DNA of 64,000 bases, taken from Parabacteroides chongii. GTDB lineage: Bacteria; Bacteroidota; Bacteroidia; Bacteroidales; Tannerellaceae. The notes under the pieces are model-generated. The model saw only the letters and a list, made by a program, of their open reading frames with translations. It was not told the DNA's origin and did not search any database. The stretch is taken from the NCBI RefSeq assembly GCF_029581355.1, contig NZ_CP120849.1:2264501-2328500 (forward strand). Reading direction: 5' to 3'. Positions 43,177-50,637 of this stretch are shown in pieces; position 1 is the first letter of the stretch, and every line of letters starts with the position of its first letter. The translations under genes were made by a program, and so were the position numbers.

Positions 43177-43695
43177 ATGGCAGCCATTTCCAGCGGAGAG
43201 TTTGAGACATATTTCAGGGAGTTGTATAAGCCCCTGTGTCTGTTTGCGCTCCGTTTTACAGAACGGGTAGATGATGCGGAGGATATTGTACAGCAAGCCT
43301 TTGCCGATGTATGGGATAAGAATATCAATGGTGCATTGATTGAAAATCTAAAATCCTATATGTATCAGGCGGTGCGCAATCGTTCGCTGTCGCTGGTGAC
43401 ACAGCCGGTCGATCAGCAGACAACCGATGAGTTCCCGGATTTGGAAGACTCTTCCGAAGAAGAGCAGATGTACAATGCCGAAAGAGATGCCCGCTTGTGG
43501 ACGGCTATCGACGGCTTACCACCCGAACGCAAAAAAATCTTTTTACTTTCCAAACGCGACGGACTGAAATACCAGGAGATCGCCGAAGAACTGAATATTT
43601 CAATAAAAACAGTTGAGAATCAGATGGGTAAAGCTCTGAAAGCTTTGCGTGAAACGGCTGTACGTATCTATAACTTTCTGTTCGGTCTGGCGTGA
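43177..43695 (+). CDS. ECF-family RNA polymerase sigma-70 factor
   Basis: A 172-residue ECF sigma, shorter than those of the PULs. Region 2 begins almost at once (EFETYFRELYKPLCLFALRFTERVDDAEDIVQQAFADVWDK), and region 4 has GLPPERKKIFLLSKRDGLKYQEIAEEL and SIKTVENQMGKALKAL. ATG 43177 is used; a TTG at 43147 would lie on a TTTG-type -7-like box. Its anti-sigma FecR is not adjacent: two outer-membrane barrel genes lie in between. The regulon probably includes the two TonB-receptor/DUF4249 pairs downstream (inference). Confidence 0.88.
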   Translation: MAAISSGEFETYFRELYKPLCLFALRFTERVDDAEDIVQQAFADVWDKNINGALIENLKSYMYQAVRNRSLSLVTQPVDQQTTDEFPDLEDSSEEEQMYNAERDARLWTAIDGLPPERKKIFLLSKRDGLKYQEIAEELNISIKTVENQMGKALKALRETAVRIYNFLFGLA

Positions 43696-43794
43696 CCGAA
43701 TAAAAAATATTGAACTGGAGTAGGGGTTTTTCCCGGCAGCTCTGTCTTAGAGACAAAAGGTATTACATATTTTGTTTCACTAAGAAAGAGAGTA

Positions 43795-44583
43795 ATGATG
43801 ATGAAGAAGATTATTTCTTGTGTGTTGTTGATGATGATGTTGATGTGTGTGACGAATGTTAGTGCACAATGGTCTGTAACTCCTGAGGCCGGAATGAATG
43901 TGACGAAGTATAAAAATTCGCCTGCCGCTATTGGTTTTAAAGCCGGTGCAGCCGTTAGTTATACTTTTGGTTCGGGATTGTTTTCACTTCAATCCGGCCT
44001 GTATTACGTACAACGTGGAGCGGGGACAGTTTCATACGGAGGAGCCGTAGGCAAAGTAATGGATAAAGATGGAAATTGGGAGGAGTGTTATTTAAGCTTC
44101 GCCTCAAGGAATTCGGATATTGTATGGCAAATGGATGGCTACTACGGTTTTTATGGGCAAGGAGGAAGTTTAAGCCTTCCGGCTGATATGCGAATAGAGC
44201 GTATTTATGTGAATGAAGGACGTTCTCGTCGAGATTATATGCAATTGCCGGTACTTGTTCGTTTTAACTGGAAGGTTGGAGATGATGTAAAAATGCATAT
44301 AGCAGCTGGCCCTTACCTGGCTTATGGCATTGGAGGAAAGAACAAGTCAAAGTTTTTGGAAGTATCCGAAAAAGGTACATGGCATGTCGATGACTCTTGT
44401 AGTCCGTTCAAGAATAGCAGTCTCCGACGTTTTGATTGGGGCTTGGCGCTGAATGCCGGAGTTGATGTGAAACGCTTTTCCTTTAATGTCGCTTACGACA
44501 TGGGATTGGGCAAGCAGTACGAATATGAAAATGTCGCTTTAAAATATCATACCGTAAGTTTTACAGTAGGGTATAGATTCTAG
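43795..44583 (+). CDS. PorT-like outer-membrane beta-barrel protein
   Basis: A 262-residue exported protein: signal MKKIISCVLLMMMLMCVTNVSAQ (cleavage after AQ, ~25). The mature part opens WSVTPEAGMNVTKY and alternates hydrophobic beta-strands (FSLQSGLYYVQRGAG, YMQLPVLVRFNW, MHIAAGPYLAYG, FSFNVAYDMGLG) and ends with VSFTVGYRF, a terminal Phe signature for barrel assembly. This fits the Bacteroidota outer-membrane beta-barrel (PorT/OMP_b-brl) families, 8 to 10 strands. No enzymatic motif. It begins 100 bp after sigma and is similar to the next gene, so the two are probably tandem duplicates. Confidence 0.8.
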   Translation: MMMKKIISCVLLMMMLMCVTNVSAQWSVTPEAGMNVTKYKNSPAAIGFKAGAAVSYTFGSGLFSLQSGLYYVQRGAGTVSYGGAVGKVMDKDGNWEECYLSFASRNSDIVWQMDGYYGFYGQGGSLSLPADMRIERIYVNEGRSRRDYMQLPVLVRFNWKVGDDVKMHIAAGPYLAYGIGGKNKSKFLEVSEKGTWHVDDSCSPFKNSSLRRFDWGLALNAGVDVKRFSFNVAYDMGLGKQYEYENVALKYHTVSFTVGYRF

Positions 44584-44633
44584 AGAATAAAAGCAAGCAG
44601 ATAGCTAAAGTTTATATTTAAAGAATAAAGAAG

Positions 44634-45380
44634 ATGAGAAAGCTTATTTTGATGATGTTGAGTGTGTGGATGATTGGCGGAATGGCGAGTGCACAATCCC
44701 GTTGGAGTTTGACACCGGAAGCAGGTATGACGGCCGTTCAACGTGTTGGCTACGGAACGTGGAAACCGGGTCTGAAAGTAGGAGCGAGCATAGGCTATCA
44801 ATTTAAACCGGAATGGATTGGGTTGAAAACGGGTTTGTTTTATACTAATCGAGGATATGATATAGATGGCTTGTATAACCAATGGTCGTCGGAGGAGGCG
44901 GTTGAGTTGAGGGTTGAAAATGGAAGTCTCAAGCAACATTTTTTGCAATTACCGGTAATGGCCGATTTTTCGTGGAAAGTGAAGAATGTTCGCATGCACT
45001 TGGGGGTTGGTATGTATGCGGGTCTTGCCATTTCTCAAAGTTGGAGTTGGGGAGCATGGGGATACACAATTCCAACTCCGGAAACAAAAATGAGTTATGC
45101 AGGGGCAAATAGTTATGGTGATATAGAACATGGGTATAATCATGATAACAACCCTTTTAGAGATATGAATTCGTTTGATTGGGGATTGACAACTTCGTTT
45201 GGTATCGAAGTGCAGAATTGGGTAGTCAATGTTGGATATGAACTTTCATTAGGAGATGAAGGTCCTAATTATAAACAAAGCTATGGCTCTTTAGGTAGTT
45301 CCTATACCGTTCGAAGCATAGGTTCCAACTACAACACCCTGTCGCTCTCAGTCGGTTATAAATTTAAATTAGGAAAATAA
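44634..45380 (+). CDS. PorT-like outer-membrane beta-barrel protein, paralogue
   Basis: A 248-residue exported barrel protein with signal MRKLILMMLSVWMIGGMASAQ. The mature start RWSLTPEAGMTAVQRVGYGTW parallels the WSVTPEAGMNVTKY of the upstream gene. Strands include WIGLKTGLFYTNRG, HFLQLPVMADFSWKV, MHLGVGMYAGLAI and NVGYELSLG, ending in LSLSVGYKFKLGK. It lies 50 bp after its paralogue and 5 bp before fecR, indicating one transcript. Role unknown; it may modulate the sigma/FecR signal or act in the same uptake system (inference). Confidence 0.8.
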   Translation: MRKLILMMLSVWMIGGMASAQSRWSLTPEAGMTAVQRVGYGTWKPGLKVGASIGYQFKPEWIGLKTGLFYTNRGYDIDGLYNQWSSEEAVELRVENGSLKQHFLQLPVMADFSWKVKNVRMHLGVGMYAGLAISQSWSWGAWGYTIPTPETKMSYAGANSYGDIEHGYNHDNNPFRDMNSFDWGLTTSFGIEVQNWVVNVGYELSLGDEGPNYKQSYGSLGSSYTVRSIGSNYNTLSLSVGYKFKLGK

Positions 45381-45385
45381 TATAT

Positions 45386-46231
45386 ATGAACAACGAGCAG
45401 GAACATAAACTGGAAGAACGCATCCGTTTCGTAGCGAAACACTACGAGGAAGGACATTTGGATACGGATAAGGCCTGGCTGCAATTTGCCTCCAGGTATC
45501 AGGTACGCCGTACGGTCTCTTTCCGCCGCTACTGGATGGCTGCAGCTTCAGTCTTATTACTGCTCATTGGTTTCAGTACTTATTATATAACAGATCGTAA
45601 TTCCCCCGAATGGGTAGCGGTAACGACTACCTCGGGACAGCTAAAAGATGTTTACCTACCTGACAGTACTCTGATTTCGATGGCTGGAAATTCCTCCATT
45701 CGATATGATGCGAGATCTTACGGAAAGGAGCGGCGTGTGGTGGAGATGAAAGGAAAAGCCTTTTTCCAGGTGACGAGGAATGAAGCACGCCCCTTTTCTG
45801 TCTATACTGAACGGACGGAAGTCACCGTACTGGGCACCAGTTTTCAGATAAATGAGCAACCGGAAGGGACTGACGTGAATGTGATGACCGGTAAAGTAAG
45901 TTTCGGTACTACCGGCAATGAAACGGATAAAGTGATATTAACCGCCGGTATGTCGGCATCATACTCCATGGAAAGTAAAGGTATCACGGTAGTTGAGGAA
46001 GAAGATCTCAACACCCTGTCGTGGAAAACCCGACAGTTACGATTCAATGACACCCCGTTGGAAAAGGTGATCGGCGATCTGAATGAATATTATCAGGTGA
46101 AAGTAATTAATAAAGCAGAAAACCCGAATCTGAAGCTGACGGCCACTTTCAATGATCTTCCGCTGGAAGATGTTTTATTGGTTATCAACCAGACGCTCGA
46201 TACCCGCCTGGCCCCTGAATCCCAAAAATAA
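45386..46231 (+). CDS. FecR-family anti-sigma factor
   Basis: A 281-residue anti-sigma factor, shorter than the PUL ones because the cytoplasmic part is only ~48 residues. The transmembrane helix is about 50-67 (WMAAASVLLLLIGFSTYYI). The FecR domain shows LKDVYLPDSTLISMAGNSSIRY, GKAFFQVTRNEARPFSVYTE and VTVLGTSFQINEQ; the C-terminal DUF4974-like segment has LRFNDTPLEKVIGDLNEYYQVKV. It starts 5 bp after the second barrel gene and 7 bp before the TonB receptor gene, so all are likely on one mRNA. Confidence 0.88.
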   Translation: MNNEQEHKLEERIRFVAKHYEEGHLDTDKAWLQFASRYQVRRTVSFRRYWMAAASVLLLLIGFSTYYITDRNSPEWVAVTTTSGQLKDVYLPDSTLISMAGNSSIRYDARSYGKERRVVEMKGKAFFQVTRNEARPFSVYTERTEVTVLGTSFQINEQPEGTDVNVMTGKVSFGTTGNETDKVILTAGMSASYSMESKGITVVEEEDLNTLSWKTRQLRFNDTPLEKVIGDLNEYYQVKVINKAENPNLKLTATFNDLPLEDVLLVINQTLDTRLAPESQK

Positions 46232-46238
46232 GTAACCT

Positions 46239-48935
46239 ATGGGACGTATATGGATATTGCTGACAGGGATTCTTATGCTTTTTTCTCAGGTAAAAGCCGG
46301 AGAAAGGACTTCTGTCGTTAATCTGCCGGTTGAACCGACACCCGCGGTTACGATGGATAAGCGCCAGGTCCCTTTACTGGAGATCCTGCAGGAGTTGGAA
46401 AAGCAGACCGGTGTTTTTTTCTCTTACGAATCTTCTTTGCTGGACGAATTTCCCAAAATGTCTTTTAAGGCGCATGACGAATCGCTTTCTTATTGTCTGA
46501 AACGCTTGTTCTTCGCCTTGCCCGTTACCTACCGGTTGACAGGGCAGATCGTGATCCTGAAGCGGAAGCCCCGGTTGTATACGATCAGCGGCTTTGTCCG
46601 CGATTCGGTTTCGTATGAGAGTCTGATCAATGCCACGGTTATTGAGCGTGTGACCAAGAGTGGGACGACCACCAATAATTACGGTTTTTACAGTATCACG
46701 CTCCCTCCCGGAAAAGTTATCCTGCGCGCCTCTTTTGTCGGATTCGAAGTGAAGGAGATAATCTTCGATCTGACTTGTGATACGTTGATCGATATACCTT
46801 TACACTCGACAAAGGCATTGGGCGAGGTGGTCGTGGAGGGGCTGAATCCCCGATCGGAAGTATTGAGCACGCGGACCGGGGTCGTGGATGTCCCGGCGCA
46901 ACGCATCAAATCGATGCCTGCCCTGCTGGGAGAAACAGATGTGGTGAAAACCTTGCAACGACTTCCCGGCGTTGCAGTAGGGACCGAAGGGATGACCGGA
47001 CTCTATGTCCGGGGAGGTGATGCAGACGGAAACCTCTTTTTACTGGATGGCAATCCGGTGTATCACACCAACCACCTGCTCGGTTTCTTCTCCGCCTTCA
47101 ATCCCGATGCCGTTAAAAATGCCACATTTTATAAAGGAAGCTTTCCTGCCGAATATGGGGGAAGGCTTTCGTCTGTAGTAGACGTACGGACCAATGACGG
47201 AGACCGGTATGAATATCATGGTAATTTGTCGGTCGGTCTGCTGGCGTTGCGTGGCAATTTGGAAGGCCCTATTATAAAAGGGAAATCCTCTTTCAATGTG
47301 TCTGTGAGGCGTACCTGGATGGAACTGATTACCTGGCCGTTGTTGAAAGCGGTCAATGACGGGGAGGAGAAAAAGATCAAGGGCGGCTACCATTTCTTTG
47401 ATATGAATGCGAAAGTGAACCATTCCTTTAGTGACCGGACGCGCGGTTATATGAGTTTCTATATGGGGAGCGACAGCTACCTGAACGGGGAGGAAAAAGA
47501 TGTAGAAGAACGTGTGGGGCAAGACTTCCAGTGGCGTTGGGGCAATCTGATCGGTTCGGCAGGGATCAGCCATGTCTTCAGTAACAAGCTCTTTGCTACG
47601 TTTACGGCAGGCTATACGCGTTATCGTTCGCACATACGGCAGGATAAGGAAGGCTATACGCTTTCTGCCAACCGAACGAACCGGGAGTTATTTCGTCAGG
47701 AAAGCCATTACCGTTCGGCGATGGAAGATCTCAGCCTGCGTGCCTCTTTCGATTACCGGTTGCATGAAAAACACCGTCTGAAGTTCGGAGGAGATTATTT
47801 GTTCCATAACTTTCGTCCGGAACAGAATACGATGAAGAGCTGGTATAAAGATTCCGTCAAATCGCAGGAAACCAATACTGTCTATGCCAATTCGCTGATC
47901 CACGGGCATGAAGTGTCTTTGTTTGCAGAAGAGGAAATGCATGTGATGGAACGTTTGACAGCCAGTGTCGGCCTGCGGGCAACCGTTTTCCATGTGCAGG
48001 GGGAGACCTATTTTTCCATGCAGCCCCGCTTGTCTGCCCGTTATCTGCTGGCCCGTCGTTTGTCTGCCAAATTATCCTATACCAAGATGAACCAGTATAT
48101 CCATTTGCTTTCCAACTCGTATATCAGCCAGCCAACGGATATCTGGGTGCCTGTTACCCGTAGTATCCGTCCGATGAATGCCCATCAATATACAGCCGGC
48201 CTTTATTATACATTGAACAGGCAATATAATTTTTCCATAGAAGGATATTATAAGCGGATGAATCATCTGATCGACTATAAAGGCCGCATTCCTGTCGGTA
48301 CGGATTATTCCCGTTGGGAAGAGCGGGTAGGCGTTGGATATGGCCGTGCGTATGGTGTGGAGTTTATGGCGCAGAAGAAAGCCGGCCGCCTTTCCGGTTG
48401 GATCGGTTATACGCTGTCGTGGTCCGATCGCCGTTTTCCGGACGAGAGTGTGAATAAAGGGCGCCGTTTCCCATCCAAGTACGACAACCGTCATAAGATC
48501 GATCTGGTGGCAACTTATAAACTGTCGCGTAAAGTGGAGTTGACCGCTGCCTGGATGTTTGCTTCCGGCAATCATATCACGATCCAGGATCAACTCTACC
48601 ACGGAGGTGGGGGACAGACGAATAATGGATATATGCAGAATGGGTCTCTCATCATCGGGGATGATAACATCGGTTATGCCGCCAGTTCACGTAATAACTA
48701 CCAGCTATCCCCTTATCATCGTCTTGATCTGGGACTGAATTTCTATCGTTACAAAAAGAAAGGACGATTGGGGGTCTGGAACTTGAGCCTTTGTAATGCG
48801 TATGGTCATCCGAATCCCTTTTCAGTCCGGACAAAATACCGTACGGATTATGACACAGGAAAGAAGGAAGTCTTTTTGGAACAATCCATTCTTTTCTTAT
48901 TTTTACCGTCTGTTTCCTATACATATAAATTCTAA
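46239..48935 (+). CDS. STN-containing TonB-dependent receptor of the DUF4249-paired type
   Basis: An 898-residue outer-membrane receptor, shorter than SusC. A signal peptide (1-20) is followed by the STN domain (~40-110: VPLLEILQELEKQTGVFFSYESSLL), a carboxypeptidase regulatory-like segment (SGFVRDSVSYESLINATVIE), and the plug with GEVVVEG, ALLGETDVVKTLQRLPGVAVGTEGMTGLYVRGGDADGNLFLLDGNPVYH. It lacks the SusC signature KDAxAxxxYG. The barrel ends VSYTYKF. With DUF4249 as the neighbour instead of SusD, the cargo is probably not a classic polysaccharide; nothing in sequence names it. It is the receptor closest to FecR, and the STN domain implies signalling through it. Confidence 0.88.
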   Translation: MGRIWILLTGILMLFSQVKAGERTSVVNLPVEPTPAVTMDKRQVPLLEILQELEKQTGVFFSYESSLLDEFPKMSFKAHDESLSYCLKRLFFALPVTYRLTGQIVILKRKPRLYTISGFVRDSVSYESLINATVIERVTKSGTTTNNYGFYSITLPPGKVILRASFVGFEVKEIIFDLTCDTLIDIPLHSTKALGEVVVEGLNPRSEVLSTRTGVVDVPAQRIKSMPALLGETDVVKTLQRLPGVAVGTEGMTGLYVRGGDADGNLFLLDGNPVYHTNHLLGFFSAFNPDAVKNATFYKGSFPAEYGGRLSSVVDVRTNDGDRYEYHGNLSVGLLALRGNLEGPIIKGKSSFNVSVRRTWMELITWPLLKAVNDGEEKKIKGGYHFFDMNAKVNHSFSDRTRGYMSFYMGSDSYLNGEEKDVEERVGQDFQWRWGNLIGSAGISHVFSNKLFATFTAGYTRYRSHIRQDKEGYTLSANRTNRELFRQESHYRSAMEDLSLRASFDYRLHEKHRLKFGGDYLFHNFRPEQNTMKSWYKDSVKSQETNTVYANSLIHGHEVSLFAEEEMHVMERLTASVGLRATVFHVQGETYFSMQPRLSARYLLARRLSAKLSYTKMNQYIHLLSNSYISQPTDIWVPVTRSIRPMNAHQYTAGLYYTLNRQYNFSIEGYYKRMNHLIDYKGRIPVGTDYSRWEERVGVGYGRAYGVEFMAQKKAGRLSGWIGYTLSWSDRRFPDESVNKGRRFPSKYDNRHKIDLVATYKLSRKVELTAAWMFASGNHITIQDQLYHGGGGQTNNGYMQNGSLIIGDDNIGYAASSRNNYQLSPYHRLDLGLNFYRYKKKGRLGVWNLSLCNAYGHPNPFSVRTKYRTDYDTGKKEVFLEQSILFLFLPSVSYTYKF

Positions 48936-48940
48936 GTGTT

Positions 48941-49987
48941 ATGAAAAAGGAATTGTTTACCCTGCTGCCGCTGTTGTCGCTCCTGTTCTGCATGGCTTGT
49001 ACGCGTGATGTGGAACTGAAGATCGATACGGTCTCTCCGGTGCTGGTGCTCAACGCTTCCATAACACCTGATCAGGAAGTTGCAGCTTTTCTGTCGAAGA
49101 GTTGGTTTCTGATGGATAGTGTCCCCGAATATGATTTGCCGGAAACAGGAGTAAAGATCAATGTATACGTGAACGATCAGTTTCGCGGAGCCATGTCGCG
49201 CTCGGATAATCCGGCTGATAGCCTTGAATATAAGGGACAGTTCAAATTGCCGGGATGTTATGTGCAGACCGGTGATAAGGTGAGACTTGAAGCGGAGGCA
49301 CCGGGATTCGATCCGGTGAGGGGAGAAACGCTTATTCCTGCGGAGACGGAAATAGCTTCCATCGATACAGGGCGTTTTATAACGTCCGGATCATACGATT
49401 TCCGCTTATACGTGACATTTAAAGATAAGCCTTCCGAACGAAATTATTACCGGTTGATAGTAGAACGTCTGATCGAATATCATAAAGGAGATCAGATTAT
49501 GTGGAAAAGTTCGTTTTGCGACAATTTCGGAAGACCGCTGCAGGATTCCGGTGATCAATTCGATGCTCCGTCTCCTTTCCCTTTCACACTGATATATGAC
49601 GACCCTGTCTTTCAGCCGGGAATCCCATCTTTAGAGATCAACGACGGCATTTATTGCCGGGGTGTATTCTCTGATGATATGTTTGATGGAGAAGAATATA
49701 CGGTGACAAGCTCGTTTTATCCTGTGAGTTCGCTGCAAACGGACACGGTAACTGCGATAGTACATTATGATATCCATCTGATGTCTGTTTCGGAATCCTA
49801 TCACAATTATTTGAAAGTGATCCGTAACTTCTCTATTTCACTGGGAGATGCGTATGTGGACGGTTTGCTGGAACCGACTGAAACGTATTCGAACGTAGCC
49901 GGCGGATTTGGTATTGTAACGGGCTACCGGATTGCCACTCGCCGCATAACGATGCCTTTCGGTGATCTTTCGTACGAGTGGTGGTAG
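48941..49987 (+). CDS. DUF4249 lipoprotein partner of the TonB receptor
   Basis: A 348-residue lipoprotein (signal LLSLLFCMAC, Cys20) starting 5 bp after the receptor gene. The DUF4249 pattern is visible: VELKIDTVSPVLVLNASITPDQEVAAFLSKSW, then a beta-sandwich stretch VKINVYVNDQFRG, QTGDKVRLEAEAPGFDPV and a late SESYHNYLKVIRNF motif. DUF4249 proteins accompany such TonB receptors much as SusD accompanies SusC; function unknown. It converges with the cold-shock gene 8 bp downstream, without a terminator. Confidence 0.85.
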   Translation: MKKELFTLLPLLSLLFCMACTRDVELKIDTVSPVLVLNASITPDQEVAAFLSKSWFLMDSVPEYDLPETGVKINVYVNDQFRGAMSRSDNPADSLEYKGQFKLPGCYVQTGDKVRLEAEAPGFDPVRGETLIPAETEIASIDTGRFITSGSYDFRLYVTFKDKPSERNYYRLIVERLIEYHKGDQIMWKSSFCDNFGRPLQDSGDQFDAPSPFPFTLIYDDPVFQPGIPSLEINDGIYCRGVFSDDMFDGEEYTVTSSFYPVSSLQTDTVTAIVHYDIHLMSVSESYHNYLKVIRNFSISLGDAYVDGLLEPTETYSNVAGGFGIVTGYRIATRRITMPFGDLSYEWW

Positions 49988-49995
49988 CAGTAGAG

Positions 49996-50439
49996 TTATT
50001 CCAAAGTGATGTTGATGGCATTCATGCCTTTCAGGCCACGTTCCAGGTCGAAGGTAACGGTATCGCCTTCCTCTACTTTTGAAAGCAAGCTGTTCACATG
50101 GAAGAAGTATCTGTCACCTCTTATCTGTTCTTTGATAAAGCCAAAACCTTTCGAAGTATTGAAAAAGTCTACTTTCCCTTTGAGAACGACAGGTTCTTCT
50201 TTTTCCTTTTTAGGTACCGATATCATAATCTCTTCCTGGTTAATTTCCTCTTTTTTTGTGTTTTCTTCCGGTGGTGTCGAGGTGATCACACCGTTTTCAT
50301 CGACATAGGCGATCATGTCTTCAAAGCTGGTAGCCTTGGGAGCTAATTTCTTTTCTTCTTTCTTTTTCTGTTTTTCTGCTCGTTTAGCGAGTCTTTTTTT
50401 TTCATTTTCACGTTTATCAACTGTCATTGATCTAGCCAT
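49996..50439 (-). CDS. Cold-shock-domain protein with charged N-terminal extension
   Basis: A 147-residue cytoplasmic RNA/ssDNA-binding protein. The N-terminal ~50 residues are highly basic and Lys/Glu-rich (EKKRLAKRAEKQKKKEEKK). A linker with FEDMIAYVDENGVITSTPPEE follows. The cold-shock domain is at ~85-147: GKVDFFNTSKGFGFIKEQ with the RNP1-like KGFGFI, and RYFFHVNSLL for RNP2-like FFH. This layout is common in Bacteroidota. It likely binds RNA and may act as a chaperone. It is inverted between two paralogous receptor/DUF4249 pairs. A 110-base leader upstream of its ATG may be structured. Confidence 0.88.
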   Translation of the reverse strand: MARSMTVDKRENEKKRLAKRAEKQKKKEEKKLAPKATSFEDMIAYVDENGVITSTPPEENTKKEEINQEEIMISVPKKEKEEPVVLKGKVDFFNTSKGFGFIKEQIRGDRYFFHVNSLLSKVEEGDTVTFDLERGLKGMNAINITLE

Positions 50440-50556
50440 ATAACTTTTGTTTTATAAGATGAATACTAAAATGGAGCGGGAGTATAATTAAAGGAGAGAC
50501 CTGCTTAAAATAAATAAGGAGAACTGTGCTATAATGATTTATCTCTAACTCTTCCA

Positions 50557-50564
50557 CAAAGATA
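50557..50564 (-). promoter_or_regulatory. -7 box of the cold-shock gene with a long leader
   Basis: On the minus strand TATCTTTG is a consensus -7 box. The expected start is about 50550, leaving a leader of about 110 bases before ATG 50439, longer than any other in the window. No TTG at the -33 distance. Confidence 0.5.
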
Positions 50565-50637
50565 CGAAAAAAAGAGGGGATGAGTAGGGGTATTTACAAA
50601 AAAACTGTCTATTTAGTAGATATCAACAAATAACAAG

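Noticed and set aside
47040..47633. 197-codon minus-strand frame inside the TonB receptor gene
   Set aside because: Shadow of a clear receptor gene; low-complexity, basic, no recognisable domain.
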